Shown one piece after another: positions 21,898-34,186 of a DNA stretch of 64,000 bases. The position numbers and the translations under genes are program-made. The stretch is from Balamuthia mandrillaris (lineage: Eukaryota; Discosea; Longamoebia; Balamuthiidae), in assembly GCA_031835245.1 (NCBI GenBank), contig JAVKOQ010000265.1, forward strand, positions 1 to 64,000, in the 5' to 3' direction. How positions within the stretch are numbered: position 1 is the stretch's first letter; each line of letters starts with the position of its first letter. The notes beneath the pieces were generated by a model. The model worked only from the letters and a program-made list of their open reading frames with translations. It had not been told where the DNA came from and ran no database searches.

Positions 21898-22266
21898 AAT
21901 GGAGCTAACAGAGAGAGAAAAAGAGTAGAGATGAGGGAGAGAGCAAGAGAAGCGACAAACAAACCTGTGAAGCGATCAAGTTCAACTTGAGAGCGACAAG
22001 AAGAAAGTTTAGACAAGCCACAAGAGCCAAACTTTATTTACAAAAACGAGTGAGACCAAGGGAGATGGAGGGAAGAGGAGAATAGGTTTGTGAAGATTGC
22101 AAAACATAAACCAAAAAAAAAAATAAAATTACCTGAGATTGGAAGCAAGCGTGGGCCAACCCAACAAAATATCCTCCTCAAACTGGTCCCAAAAGTAACG
22201 AGGAAAGTAAAAGACCTTCTGGAACAACGACTGTTGCCGCACGTTCACCCCCGCCGGCCGCGACAT
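20359..22266 (-). CDS. Putative four-TM membrane protein with Ser-rich tail, function unknown
   Basis: Multi-exon model on the minus strand: 22266-22133, 22031-21965, 21800-21708, 21462-21422, 21349-21288, 21184-21167, 21138-21038, 20952-20538 and a doubtful last exon near 20393-20359. Phases agree through exon 8. The product starts MSRPAGVNVRQQSLFQ. It has hydrophobic segments LALVACLNFLLVALKL, VGVCLLMLSILNSFAFL, VAIILAALVSLV and LMFHLVLGLLSAVFATVV, then LYQGLQRDQKIL and a long Ser/Thr/Pro-rich tail ending in KRKRR. The small middle exons and the 3' end are uncertain. I do not recognise a family. Intron 3 is a large polypyrimidine tract. TGTCGACA lies 53 bp upstream of the ATG. Confidence 0.5.
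21530..21675. repeat. Polypurine (GAGAGGA-type) simple repeat inside an intron
   Basis: Imperfect tandem GAGAGGA/GAGAAGA units on the plus strand, i.e. a pyrimidine-only tract in the sense strand of the minus gene's third intron. Confidence 0.9.
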
Positions 22267-22427
22267 GCTCGAATCTCTTTGCTTCTCTTTCTTTTTCCCG
22301 CCCTTTTTTTGTTGTTAGTGTCGACATAAAATATTTTATGTAGACAAGCATCTCAACAATCCAAACAACGTGAGTTATGTTAAGAATTCCAAATATTTTC
22401 ATGTCGTCATGATTGTGCGCTGCTTCT

Positions 22428-23644
22428 TTACCAACTGGGCGTATCGATCTTCTCTCCTCTCCACCCGCTGGTTTGCAACCACTCCCTCCAGGTCTTCATG
22501 CCAGGCCAGATCTCTCGTGCTTGCACCAGCTCCTGCTCTTCTTCTTTCTCTTTGGCGGCCTTTCCTCCATAGTATCCATACTCCGCCATGAAGGAGAAGA
22601 TCTCCTGCATCGACTCCTCGTCTTGGTGATGCTCCATGTGCATCGGCTTGTAGATGGCGCACATACCCGTGACTTGCTTGAAGATAGAGGCATACTCATC
22701 CGGTCTCATGCTGTCTCCGGCTAAAGCAATCGTTTTCCCTTCCCATTTCTTTTGTTGCAAAGGTCTTTAGCAAGAAAACGTAAAATAAAATAAGAAAAAG
22801 AAAGTGAAGAAAGAGAGCATACTTCAGGGGCCATCAACACTTGAGCCACTACAGGACCCATATCTTCCACGTCGACAGCGGTCAGTATGGCAGACTCTGG
22901 CAAAGGAGTGGAGAATACGATTCTGCCTTTCTCATCCCTCATCACGGGAAAGATGGTTGCAAAGTTTTGATAGTAGAAGGCTGCACTGATGAACGTGCAA
23001 TGCAGTCCGCTTTCACGAGCGTACGCTTCAACACTGGCCTTCATATTTAAGCAAAAATGTAAGGAAAGAAGTGGAAGAGAAGGAAAGAAGAGAGGATGAA
23101 GGAAGAAGACAGAAGAGAAAAAGAAAGAAAGCAAGAAAGGAACCTTTTCGCTAAAATGAGCCCCGTCGTACTTTCCATCGGACAGCTTGTGGACGTCAGG
23201 CAGAGTCGACCACACAAAGTGCTGTATGCCGGCATTTTTGGCCTCGTCTACAAGGCGTTTGCCGACGTTGCCCTCCTGGTGCTCTCTCACGATCGGGTCG
23301 TAGGAATGCGTGTGAGCAAAGAACGCGTAGGCCCCCTCCAGTGCTCTCCTGAGAGAGAAAAGAGAGAAGAGATGAGAGAGAAGCAGCGAAGCACAGAAGA
23401 GAAGAGCAGAACGCGATGAACGAGAGAGAGAGAGAGAAACAAACCTAACATCGTCAGGGCGAGTGAGGTCGCCTTGAGCCAGCTCCACGCCGCGATGGAT
23501 CATCTTCCTGGCCTGCTTGCCATGAATATTTCTGACAATGCCCTTCACGTGGAAGGCTCCCGTCTTCAAAAGGGCCTTGGCCACGGCCGAGCCTTGCCAT
23601 CCCGTCACACCAGACACCACCACCGTGGGCTTGTTCTGCGCCAT
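22428..23644 (-). CDS. NmrA-like / HSCARG-type NAD(P)-binding protein
   Basis: Atypical short-chain dehydrogenase of the NmrA/HSCARG (NMRAL1) class, which senses the NADPH/NADP ratio rather than acting as a classical enzyme. Four exons: 23644-23445, 23348-23144, 23038-22823, 22748-22428; 313 aa. The N-terminal Rossmann motif is VVVSGVTGWQGSAVAKALL (GxxGxxG). VRNIHGKQARKM follows, with the basic residues expected for NADP, then DLTRPDDV, AYAFFAHTHSY, FVWSTLPDV, and AFYYQNFATIFPV typical of NmrA proteins. Length matches the family (about 300 aa). The exon 4 acceptor (ACAAAAG) is the weakest junction. Confidence 0.85.
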
Positions 23645-23964
23645 CGAACGAAGAAGAATGAAGAGGAGCTATTTGCGATTATATATATTTTATCTTTCTT
23701 CTTTCGTTTTATTGACCCTGAAGCTGAACGGAGCAACCGGTTCGTTTTGTGTGAGGTTGTGGTTGTGAAAAGGATTCCTGTCATGGCAGCAGAAGAAGAA
23801 GAGAGAGAGAGAGAGGCAGAGCGTCAAACGACAGAGAGAGCGGCCGAACGATGGAGAAAACAAAGAAAGTCGGTGGAGAGAAACTTCCTTAAATTAACGC
23901 ACTATAAAGCGAAAGAGCCAATCGGAAATCAATCATATCGTTGACATTGGAAAAAAAAAGAAGT

Positions 23965-24037
23965 TGGAGGAGGCCGGCATTGATCCGGCTACCTCTCGCA
24001 TGCTAAGCGAGCGCTCTACCATCTGAGCTACACCCCC
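23965..24037 (-). tRNA. tRNA-Ala-AGC: tRNA-Ala (anticodon AGC), second copy
   Basis: Differs from the copy at 10396-10468 by one base, in the T-loop (ATCAATG versus ATCGATG). The G3:U70 pair, AGC anticodon, U6-U67 mismatch and discriminator A are shared. The changed base keeps the B-box rule (R at that position). A run of T on the minus strand just downstream fits Pol III termination. Confidence 0.95.
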
Positions 24038-24413
24038 TTTGTTGGCTAAATGTAGCATATTTCGCGATGGTGTTGATATTCTTAGGAATTTCGGCCTCTT
24101 GTTTTGCTCCTACGGCGCGTTCTCTTCTCGGCTATCGCGGCCCCCTTGGTTACTTGAGCATTGTGTTCGGCATTGGCTTTTTTCTGCGCGGCTGTCTTTT
24201 TGTTGCTGTTTGCTTTTAAGTCGTTCGTGTTTGGGTGCTCTCGGCTGGTGAGACATATCCCTGGGGTTGACTCTTGAGTTTTCCAAAACAGCGACGAAGA
24301 AGACAATCCAGCTCAACACTTGTAGTGTACAAAGCAAAGTAGAGGATATATATTTAACATGAGAAACCAAAGACAAACCGGTAACAATGCACAACAAATT
24401 ACAAAATATTCCA
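24038..24413. other. Intergenic between tRNA-Ala and frizzled copy A
   Basis: I see nothing convincing. A minus-strand frame at 24306-24082 (Arg/Lys/Ala-rich) is short and has no family resemblance. Confidence 0.5.
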
Positions 24414-26983
24414 TTAATTCAACGATTCCTCTGCGGCATTCTCGCTCATTGTCATAGTCATGGTCATGTGATCACCCTGAGACCCCTTGCCCTTGGAACC
24501 TTTGCTTTTCTTTGGGGTTTTGGTTTGGGAAGTGGAACGGTCGCTGGTGATGGCACTCTTGAAGTTGCCCCTGGCCACATTGCTGAAGAACCGCTGCCAG
24601 AAATGGAGGATGCCTTGGCTCAAGCAAAAGTTGAGGAAGAGCAGCAGACCCAAGGAGGAGTACGCGAAGCTCTTCAGCATGGCCAGGGAGAAGTTGTGCA
24701 CCGACTCGGAGAGCTCGCAGTATGGTGCTGTTTCAGAGCGGAGTAGGCATTGGAAGTACTCGCCGTAACCATCCTCGATGTCCTCTTTGTCAGTTTCCAC
24801 ACGAATGGTGTATGCGAAGATGAAGATGTACAGGCACAAGAATATCCTGTTTGGTTTGTAATAGTTAGTAACCTTACAAAAGTGACTCAGGTGGAAAAGA
24901 AAAGAGTACGTGATGAACACGATGATGCGAACGTAGGTTACAGCTGTTTTCTTAAACTCCTTCATTCCATGGAAATAAGTCATGAGGCGAGCCAAGGAGG
25001 CCACGAAGCAAACAACACCAACCAACAGAATGATACCAACAGGAAGAGCCCAAAAGACAATCAACCATACTCCGTCATCCATGCTTCCCACATTGCAACT
25101 GTTACCACCAACACGTAAGCAAATGAATATCAAGCAAAGAAGACGTGGTTCTTACAATAAGGCACCCGGAGCGAAAACGATCTTCCCAGCTGCAGCAGGT
25201 ACCAGCATCACCAACGCAGGAATGCCCCACCCACAAACGTGCAGAACCGCTAACACGGCTATTCTCATACAAGTGTTGTCTTCTGGCAATTTCGCTCTGA
25301 AAAAAAGCTATTATTCAAGTTAGTCGTGAGAAAAGAGAAGAGAAGAGAAGAGAAGAGAAGAGAGAAAGAAAGAAGAAGAGAAGAGAAGAGAGAGAGAAGA
25401 GAAGAGAGAGAAAGAGAGAAAGAAGAGAAAGAGAAGAGAAGAGAGAGAAGAGAAGAGAAGAGCGATGAAGAGAAGAGAAGAGAAGAAGAAGAAGAGAAGA
25501 GAACGATGAAGAGAAGAGAAGAGAAGAGAAGAGAAGAGAAGAGAAGAGAAGAGAAGAGAAGAGAAGAGAAGAGAAGAGAACGATGAAGAGAACGAGGAGA
25601 GAAGAGAAGAGAAGAGAACGATGAAGAGAACGATGGAGAGAAGAACGATGAAGAGAAAATCACGATGAACCGAGATGGAAAGAAGAGACGCACGGAGAGG
25701 AACATGTTGAGGGAGACAATGCCCCACCACATGGTGCTTGACAACAACCCTGTCTGCAACAACCACCCTTGGAAGGTGCACAAGCTCGATTCCACGGAAA
25801 GATCCTCAATATCGAAATAAACATGCAAACCAGCAGCGGCTTCCACATGAGGACGAAGGTAAGCCCCATCCAAGCCACACCACAGGTTCTCATAGCCAGA
25901 GAAAGTGGGGATGATCATGCCCACGGAGGCAAAGTGGGCGGCCAAGGCACACATCATGATGAGGTTGGAAGGGAACTTTCTCAGCGTGGGGTGCAATGCG
26001 TAGGACAGGATCAACACCAGACTGCCTGCCTGCATCCATCAAAACAACCACACAGGAGAAGGAAGAATAAAATTAGCAAAGAAGAAAGGAAAAGGGAGAA
26101 CGGACGGAGAACGAACCCAGGAAAACCAGCCCAGGACCAACTGCATGACTTTGGCTGAATCATATTGAGAGTCCGAATAGGCTGGCAAGGGACACTTGTA
26201 ACTGCATTGATTGTTCCCCGAGTTGGCCAGTGGTTCGTCACAGTAGATATTTGTTCTTTGAGCGTCCAGGGAGTTGCATTGGCCCGTGAATGTTTGGTCC
26301 GGATATTCGGACGTAGTTACGTTGTAGACCTCACTTTGATAGAAAGGAGCCCCATTTTCCATCTCTTCGCAAGTCAAAGGGAAGGAGTAGTTTTGTGGAA
26401 ACCAAAGAACCACCCCAAAGGGGTACCCTCTACTTTCGGAGTTGTTTCTGCATGTAACATCTAGCAGTGGCGAAAAGACATCAGCCAAAGAACAATGCAA
26501 AAGAAACGAGGTCAGAAGATGTGTACGGTACCGTAGTCATCACAGATGGAACGGCATGGTTGCATTGGCTGTGGTATAACTGTCTCGTCTGCAAAAGGAT
26601 TAGAATCAGAGGAGAGCGAGAAAGAGAGAGAAGAGAGAGAAGAGAGAGAGAGAGCGAGAGAGAGAAGAGAAGTGCAGCAACAAAGTACTTGAGTCAGCAG
26701 TAGGGACCACAAGACAAGGACGGAAGTAGGTCAAGCACATCATTCGCACAAAAAATAAGTTACACCTGCCATCAATGCTGGTATCGTTCTCATGGATGAG
26801 TCCGAGGCCATCTATAATAGCAGAAGCTGTTGCTGCAAATTCTGACAGTGTGTTTCCCTCGGGTATATAAACAAAGGTGTCCTCTTTTTGTTGGTTGTGG
26901 GTCAGGCAGGAGCAGCACGAAGAAAGGGCATCACAGAGAATGAATGAGAGAAAAAGAGAAAGGGGAGAGAGAAAAAGAGAGGC

Positions 26984-27022
<39 letters not shown>

Positions 27023-27221
27023 CAAGAAGACACAACGAACAAAGAAACAAGAGAAGAAGGGCATACGGACCATTCCATTGAGGGAATTGGTCACAAATTT
27101 TCGGTTGGCCTTGCCAACGGACGCAAGTGCCTGGCTGGCCGTTCACCTGTGCCGCCGACAGCACCAACAGGAGCACCAAGCCCGATAAAAACACGAAATG
27201 GCAGCGAAGGCAAGAAGACAT
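24414..27221 (-). CDS. Frizzled-like receptor, copy A
   Basis: Seven-TM receptor of the frizzled/smoothened class with an N-terminal cysteine-rich domain. Eight exons: 27221-27071, 26883-26689, 26588-26532, 26460-26117, 26029-25694, 25307-25156, 25098-24910, 24846-24414; phases agree, 618 aa. A signal peptide (ending SAAQVNG) precedes the CRD, with GRCNLFFVRMMCLTYFRPC and PMQPCRSICDDYG. A Cys-rich linker with N-glycosylation sites follows. The TM part has RKFPSNLIMMCALAAHF, YENLWCGLDGAYLRP, CTFQGWLLQTG, SSTMWWGIVSLNMFLSV, CGWGIPALVMLVPAAAGK and FWALPVGIILLVG, all in frizzled order. The cytosolic tail lacks the KTxxxW motif that binds Dishevelled. Exon 6 begins LFFRAKLPEDN rather than VFFGKKLP. 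Intron 5 is expanded by about 330 bp of GAGAA repeats. Confidence 0.88.
25326..25660. repeat. (AGAGA/AGAAG)n polypurine expansion in copy A intron 5
   Basis: About 330 bp of imperfect AGAGAAGAGA units with interspersed CGATGAAG blocks, pyrimidine-only in the sense strand. The equivalent intron in the other copies is 65-115 bp. Confidence 0.9.
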
Positions 27222-27837
27222 GATGGACTGTCGGTTTGTGTGCGCCACGATGTTCCCTAACGCGGAGTTGGTTCCTTTCTTTGAGCTTGTGTGAGGAGGA
27301 CAGTTTGGTTTCACGTTCGAACGCACTTCAAATGGGAGGATGCAAAACATAGGCCAGAGGGCGGTTAACGAGAAGAAACTATTGCAATTATTAATGAAGG
27401 GGTAAAACATTTGTGCACCCTGTTGACAGGCGATCAAGCTATTTCTGCTTCTGCACGTTTATTAGCGGAAAAAACGTGATGGGTTGCCGCACTACGGCTC
27501 ACCTGCCGTTGCGGTTTGTATCACCTGTGCGTTGTTGTCAAGGGAGGGATCGGTTACAACCTGCTCCCGGCGAAACGCTAGTTTTCTTCTTCTTCTTTCT
27601 CTGTCTCTGTCTGTGTATATGTATGTTTCATGTGTATGTCTTTTTTTTTTTTTTTTTTTTTTTCTGTCTCTGTCTGCCTCATCTCTGTATATGCAGATGT
27701 GTTGTCTTGCAACTCTGTCTCTTCTCTGGCACCTCTGACTTTATGTTTTGTTTGTTTGTTTGTTTTTTTGTTTTTTTTTTTGTTTTTTTTTTTTTTTTTT
27801 TTGTTCTGTTCTGTCTCTGTTTTCTCTCTTCTCTCTT

Positions 27838-27871
<34 letters not shown>

Positions 27872-27951
27872 TACGAAAACATTTAATACACCAAAACAAA
27901 TAAAAATGCTAATAAATGTAAACATAAGACAAAGTTTACAAGTCTTCGTCC
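27222..27951. other. Intergenic between frizzled copies A and B
   Basis: No gene is seen. Long T runs (27641-27663, 27765-27802) and TGT/CTGT-rich simple sequence at 27600-27870 dominate. The left part should hold the copy A promoter. The decayed original 3' end of copy B (stop at 27936-27938 in the ancestral frame) lies at the right edge. Confidence 0.6.
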
Positions 27952-30549
27952 TCAGCAGTCTCGCTCATTGTCACAGACATGGTCATGTGCTCCTGCTTCG
28001 ATCCCTTGGAACCCTTGCCTTTCTTGGTGTTCTTTGTTCGGGAGGTGGTGGCGGTCGCTGGTGATGGCACTCTTGAAGTTGCCCTTGGCCACATTGCTGA
28101 AGAACCTCCACCAGAAATGGAGGATGCCTTGGCTCAAGCAAAAGTTGAGGAAGAGCAGCAGACCCAAGGAGGAGTACGCGAAGCTTTTCAGCATGGCCAG
28201 GGAGTAGTTGTGCACCGATTCGGAGAGCTCGCAGTAGGGTGCTGTCTTCGAGTCGAGGAGGCAGCGGAAGTGGTCGCCGTAGCCCTCTTCGATGTCATCT
28301 TTGTCAGTTTCCACACGAATGGTGTATGCGAAGATGAAGATGTACAGGCACAAGAATATCCTGTTTGGTTTGTCATTGTCAGTTGCCTAATTGAAACAGG
28401 ATGAAAAGTGGAAAAGAAAAGAGTACGTGATGAAGACGATGATGCGAATGTAAGTGGCAGCAGTTTTCTTCAGCTCCTTCATTCCATGGATGAAGGACAA
28501 GAGGCGAACCAAAGAGGCCACGAAGCAAACCAGGCCCACCAACAGAATGATGCCCACGGGAAGAGCCCAGAAGACAATCAGCCACACTCCACCATCCATG
28601 CTTCCCACATTGCAACTTTTAACGTGTAATAAAACGAAGTTTAGTGGTCAAGTAAATGAATATCATGATATACAAAAAGTAAAGGTGACGTACAAGAAGG
28701 CACCAGGAGCAAATACAATCTTGCCAGCCGCGGCAGGCACCAACATCACCAATGCTGGTACTCCCCACCCGCAAAGATGATATACCACTGGCAAGCCTAG
28801 CCGCCATCCCAAATTGTCTGGCAACTTCTTTCCAAGGAAAACCTTGTTTGAAGGAATGCATTTTCATGTTAGTTGAAGCCTAAGCCAAAGCCGAAACCGA
28901 AGCCCGAAGAGGGAAGGATACGAACAGAGAGGAACATGTTGAGGGAGACAATGCCCCACCACATGGTGCTTGACAACAACCCTGTCTGCAACAACCACCC
29001 TTGGAAGGTGCACAAGCCTGATTCTACGGAAAGGTCTTCGATGTCGAAATAAACACGCAAACCACCCTGTGCTTCCACATGAGGACGAAGGTAAGCACCA
29101 TCCAAGCCACACCACAGATTCTCATAGCCAGAGAAGGTGGGGATGATCATGCCCACGGAGGCAAAGTGGGCGGCCAAGGCACACATCATGATGAGGTTGG
29201 AAGGGAATTTTCTCAGCGTGGGGTGCAATGCGTAGGACAGGATCAACACCAGACTGCCCGCCTGCATCCATCAAATCAACCAGAAGGTATTTTACGTTAA
29301 AGAGAGCAGCAGAAAAAAGGAAGACAGGATACAGGAGTCAGAAGCAGATTCTGAGAAGAACAAGAACGTGGAGGAGGAGGAAGAAAACGACAAGAAAGAA
29401 AGAAGAAGAGAAGAAGGGGGAACGAACCCAGGAAAACCAACCAAGGACCAACTGCATGACTTTCGCCGAATCATATTGCGATTCCGTGTACGACGGCAAG
29501 GGACACTCGTAACTGCATTGATTGTTTCCCGAGCTGGCCAGTGGTTCTTCGCAGTAGATTGTTGTTCTTTGAGCGTCCAGGGAGTTGCATTGGCCTGTGA
29601 ATGTTTGGTCTGGATATGTTGCTGTGGTTACGTTGTAAACCTCAGTCTGCCAAAAGGGAGCTCCGTTCTCTAACTCTTCGCAGGTCAAGGGAGTGGTGTA
29701 GTTTAGCGGAAAGAACAGACCCAAGCCAAAGGGGTATCCTCGACTCTCGGAGTTGTTTTTGCAAGTTAATGCTGCGGATGTGGAAAAAGAAAACGGGTGA
29801 GAGAGAGTGTTGAAGAAGAAAAAGGAAAGAAAACAAACTGTAATCATCACAGAGGGAGCGGCATGGTTGCATTGGCTCTGGTATCACTGTCTCGTCTGTA
29901 TTGCAAAAGTAACAATTAGCAGCAGAGGGGAAGAACAGAAAGAGAGAACGAGAGAAGAGAGGAGAGCGATGAGAGCTGTAGAAGGGGAGAGATAAAAATA
30001 TGAGCGTCGAAACAACAGTACTTGAGTCAGCGGTAGAGACCTCAAGGCAAGGACGGAAATAAGTCAGGCACAACATTCGAATAAAATACAAGTTACACCT
30101 GCCATCAATGCTGGTATCGTTCTCATGGATGAGTCCTATACCGTCTATAACGGCTGCTGCCATTTGCCCAAATGCTTCTAGTGTGTTCCCCTCGGGTATG
30201 TAAACGTAGGTGTCCTCTGGTTATGTGTTCGTTTTTTGGTCCCGCGGGTGAGAAAGAGGAAAAGGAAAACAGGCGAAAGAAGAAGGGTTTCGACGAAGGA
30301 GAAAGAGTTAAAGAAGAATAAGAACAGAAGCAGAAGCAGAATAACAAGACCAAGAAACAAGACAAAAAACAAAAACCACAAAACCACAAACAACAAAGCA
30401 AACGAACCATCCCATTGCGGAAATTGGTCGCATATCCTTGGTTCTCCGGTCCAAGGCTGGCAAGTGCCTGGCTGGCCTTTCGCGTGCGGAAGAGAAAAGA
30501 CGGCCACCAAAGCCACCAAAAGTGCAAAACGGCAGGGAAGGAAGACCAT
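27952..30549 (-). CDS. Frizzled-like receptor, copy B, with frame-shifted C-terminal tail
   Basis: Exons: 30549-30408, 30216-30022, 29895-29839, 29771-29428, 29261-28926, 28842-28694, 28615-28427, 28360-27952; 606 aa as read. Signal peptide, CRD and all TM segments are intact and align with the other copies. In the tail, one extra base near 28050 (DNA reads GACCGCCACCACCTCC where siblings have one base fewer) shifts the frame after SAITSDR. The usual ...KNTKKGKGSK...HMTMS tail becomes HHLPNKEHQERQGFQG and onward, ending at 27952. The ancestral frame would end in SETAEDEDL at 27936. The receptor core should still fold. The new tail loses the lysine-rich stretch and the acidic end. A sequencing or assembly error is possible. 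Confidence 0.82.
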
Positions 30550-31117
30550 GTTGATGTTGTGTGCCAACACTGCTGCGCAAACTTTTTTTTTTACACGGCC
30601 GGAGTCTTCTGGGGGAGACAGCCGCTCAAGGAAGAACCAGGTTTTTACGTTTTAATTGATTTCTGTGTGGTGTATCCTCTTTTAATGGAAAGAGGACATT
30701 TCGCATAATGTGTAAAATTCGGTTTTTTAATAGCGATTGGTTCGTAGTAAGACTGGTAGGCTTTGTACGGCTGGCAGCGCAAGGCTGATTTCTGCTAGCC
30801 TGATGGAAAGGGTACGGTGCGTCTTTAGTCTTGTGTATCACGATCCCGAGAAGACTTTTTGGTCGTGTAACCGGTTCGTACGAAATGGCTCTTTTGAAGG
30901 TGCGCCTCCGCTAAAACCTGGGCCTCTATCCCTCCCGCCGCCACCCTCCGTCCTTGAGTTCTCTTCATAGCTGGGCTTCTCTTCTCTTTTCCCCATCGCA
31001 TTCTCTCTCTCTATGCCTGAGATGGGGGACAAACAAATGGATATGGAATTCAACACAACAAATGCAAAACTGATGGGGAAAAATGCAACAAAAAACAAAA
31101 ACAATAACTTAATGCTT
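30550..31117. other. Intergenic between frizzled copies B and C
   Basis: No gene is seen. It should hold the copy B promoter (left part) and the copy C 3' flank (right part). Confidence 0.5.
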
Positions 31118-33634
31118 TCATAGTCCCTCCTCCTCGGCAGCCTCGCTCAAGGTGACGCTCATGGTCATGTGGTCTTGCTTGGAGCCTTTGCCTTTCTTGG
31201 TGTTCTTCTTGGTTCGGGAGGTGGAGCTCTCGCTGGTGATGGCACTCTTGAAGTTGCCTCTGGCCACATTGCTGGAGAACCTCCACCAGAAATGGAGGAT
31301 GCCTTGGCTCAAGCAAAAGTTGAGGAAGAGCAGCAGCCCCAAGGAGGAGTACGCGAAGCTCTTCAGCATGGCCAGGGAGTAGTTGTGCACCGACTCGGTG
31401 AGCTCGCAGTATGGACCGGTCTGGGAGTTGAGGAGGCAGCGGAAGTAGTCGCCGTAGCCCTCTTCGATGTCCTCTTTGTCCGTCTCCACGCGGAGAGTGT
31501 ATGCGAAGATGAAGATGTACAGGCACAAGAATATCCTGTTTTGAGTTTTTGTGGTGCGTCAAAAACAAAGCAAATAAAACAACGACAGCAAAACGGGAAG
31601 AACAAAGTACGTGATGAAGACGATGATGCGAATGTAAGTGGCAGCTGTTTTCTTCAGCTCCTTTTTTCCGTGGATGAAGGACAAGAGGCGAACCAAGGAG
31701 GCCACGAAGCAAACCAGGCCCACCAACAGAATGATGCCCACGGGAAGAGCCCAAAAGACAATCAACCACACTCCATCATTCATGCTTCCCACATTGCAAC
31801 TGTCTGTATGTTCCGCGTATCACAGACTGGTGGGTAAGAAGCTCTATACAGAAAGAGGAGAAAGTAACGCAAGAAGTAAAGAAAAAGGAAAGGTAACGTA
31901 CAAGAAGGCACCAGGAGCGAAGACGATCTTACCAGCCGCGGCAGGCACCAACATCACCAATGCCGGTACTCCCCACCCACACAGATGTAACGCCACTTGT
32001 ACGCCTACCCGCCAGCCTAATTTGTCTGGCAGCTTCTTTCTAAAGATTACCTATGAACGCGGTTCAGGAATGAACGCGAGAAAAAAAGGATAATGAAAGA
32101 GGTACAAACGGAAAGAAACATGTTGAGGGAGACAATGCTCCACCACATGGTGCTCGACAAGAATCCGCTCTGCAACAACCACCCTTGAAATGTGCACAAG
32201 CTCGACTCCACAGAAAGACTTTCAATGTCAAAGTATACCTGCAGGCCACTGTATCCTTCTTGCGCGCTGGGACGAAGGTAGGCACCATCCACGCCGCACC
32301 ACACGTTCTCATAGCCAGCGACAGTGGGAAGGATCATGGCGAGGGAGGCAAAGTGGGCGGCCAGGGCGCACATCAGGATGAGGTTGGAAGGGAACTTTCT
32401 CAACGTGGGATGCAACGCATATGAGAAACTCAGCACCAAACTTCCCGCCTACAAATAAGCAGTATGATTCTATCAGGAAAGAACGCGGAAGAACTAGAAA
32501 GACTAAGGGAGGAACGAACCCAGGAAAACCAGCCCAGGACCAACTGCATGTTTTTTGCAGAACCATATTGAGAGTCCGAATAGGCTGGCAAAGGACACTT
32601 GTAACTGCATTGATTGTTCCCCGAGTTGGCCAGTGGTTCGGTGCAGTAGAGAGTTATTTTTGCGGAATCAAGGGAGTTGCATTGGGCGTTGAATGCTTGG
32701 TCTGGATATTCAGAAGTAGTTACGTTGTATACCTGAGTCTGCCAAAAGGGAGCTCCGTTTTCCATCTCTTCGCAGGTCAAGGGAGTGGTGTAGTTTTGTG
32801 GAAACCACAGACCAGAGCCATGGGGGTATCCTCTGGTTTCCGAGTTGTTCTTGCATGTCAATGCTGTTAATTGAAAAAAGGAACGCCTGAGATGGGCTTT
32901 AAAGGAGAAAAGGAAAGGAAAGAAAAGGAATGAAACTAAAGGAAATAAATAGAAACATACTGTAATCATCACAGAGGGAGCGGCATGGTTGCATTGGCTC
33001 TGGTATCACTGTCTCGTCTGTGAGGACGAACAACTTTTGAGACAAATGTGGGAAAGTGAGAGAGAGAGAGAGAGAAAATTAAAGAGCGAGAGGGGCGAGA
33101 ACGAGAGTGAGAGAGAGGGAGAGAAAGAGAGAGAGGGGAGGGAGAGGGAGAGAGAGAGCGTGCGCGAAGAGAGAAAAAATCATTGAGAAGAAAGCTAAAG
33201 TCAAAAGACGTACTTGATTCAGAGGTGGGAACCACAAGGCAAGGGCGAAAGTAGGTGAGGCACAACATGCTGATATAATACAAGTTACACCTTCCGTCAA
33301 TGCTGGTGTCGTTATCATGAATGAGTCCGATGTTGTTGATGATGTATCCGGCCCTTTCTGCCAATGCTGGCAGCGACGTTCCCTCAGCAACATACACGGA
33401 GGTGTCCTCTATTTTTTGAAGTAAGTTGGTATTGAGAGATCTAACGAAAAAGAGGAACAGAGGAGAGAAAAGAAGAAATTGCTCCCAACCATTCCATTGC
33501 GGGAACTGGTCACAGACTTTCGCTTCTCCTTTCCATGGCACGCAAGTGCCTGGTTGGCCTTGCACGTGCGCCACTGAGGAGGTCATAACGACCAAGCTCA
33601 AAAACAAAGTTAAACAGGAGCTCGAGGAAGACAT
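31118..33634 (-). CDS. Frizzled-like receptor, copy C
   Basis: Eight exons in the shared pattern: 33634-33490, 33408-33214, 33017-32961, 32863-32520, 32448-32110, 32050-31902, 31799-31611, 31535-31118; phases agree, 611 aa. Signal peptide ends VAHVQG. The CRD has GRCNLYYISMLCLTYFRPC and PMQPCRSLCDDY. The TM part has YENVWCGVDGAYLRP (NVW/V variant shared with copies F and G), one extra residue in the following loop (SAQEGYSGLQVYF), and exon 6 starting VIFRKKLPDKLGW. The tail RTKKNTKKGKGSKQDH ends EEEGL. It is one of the more divergent intact copies. Confidence 0.88.
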
Positions 33635-33992
33635 TTCTTAACTGGTAAGCAAGCAGAGCGATCGGTAGTGGTCGGCGAAGCAGGAGTGGGTTGCTGAAAC
33701 AAAGACTAGAAATATGACGCTGACAACAACAACAGCAGCCACAACAATAAAAACGAGAACACCAATTCACCTGGTTACTTGACAATAAACTTAGGAGCAT
33801 TCACGTGCTTGTTGTAACGGGAACCAATCCTTTTAAGCGTTAATTGGGGGACTTTCGTTGAAGCATCCTGAAGGGTAGTGTTCGACAATGGTTCACAAAA
33901 GGTGTGGTCTTTCGGTTTTATTTGTTGTGTTTTGTCTACCATGTTAACATCTCTACTATTTCCTTCTCTCTCTCTCTCTTCTCTGTCCTCTC

Positions 33993-34023
<31 letters not shown>

Positions 34024-34186
34024 GCCTCTTTCTTACAGGAAGTTTAGAAACAGTTTGTGGGGTTGATGAGAAAAACGATGTAGTTACAAAAAAACAAAAA
34101 CAAAAACAAAAACAAAAACCCTCCAAAGAAAGGAGGAAAAAATGCAAGAAAAAATATAAAAAAACAACTAAAACAAAATGTCAGTC
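33635..34186. other. Intergenic between frizzled copies C and D
   Basis: No gene is seen. A (CT)n run lies around 33965-34023 and a (CAAAAA)n run at about 34087-34118. Confidence 0.6.
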
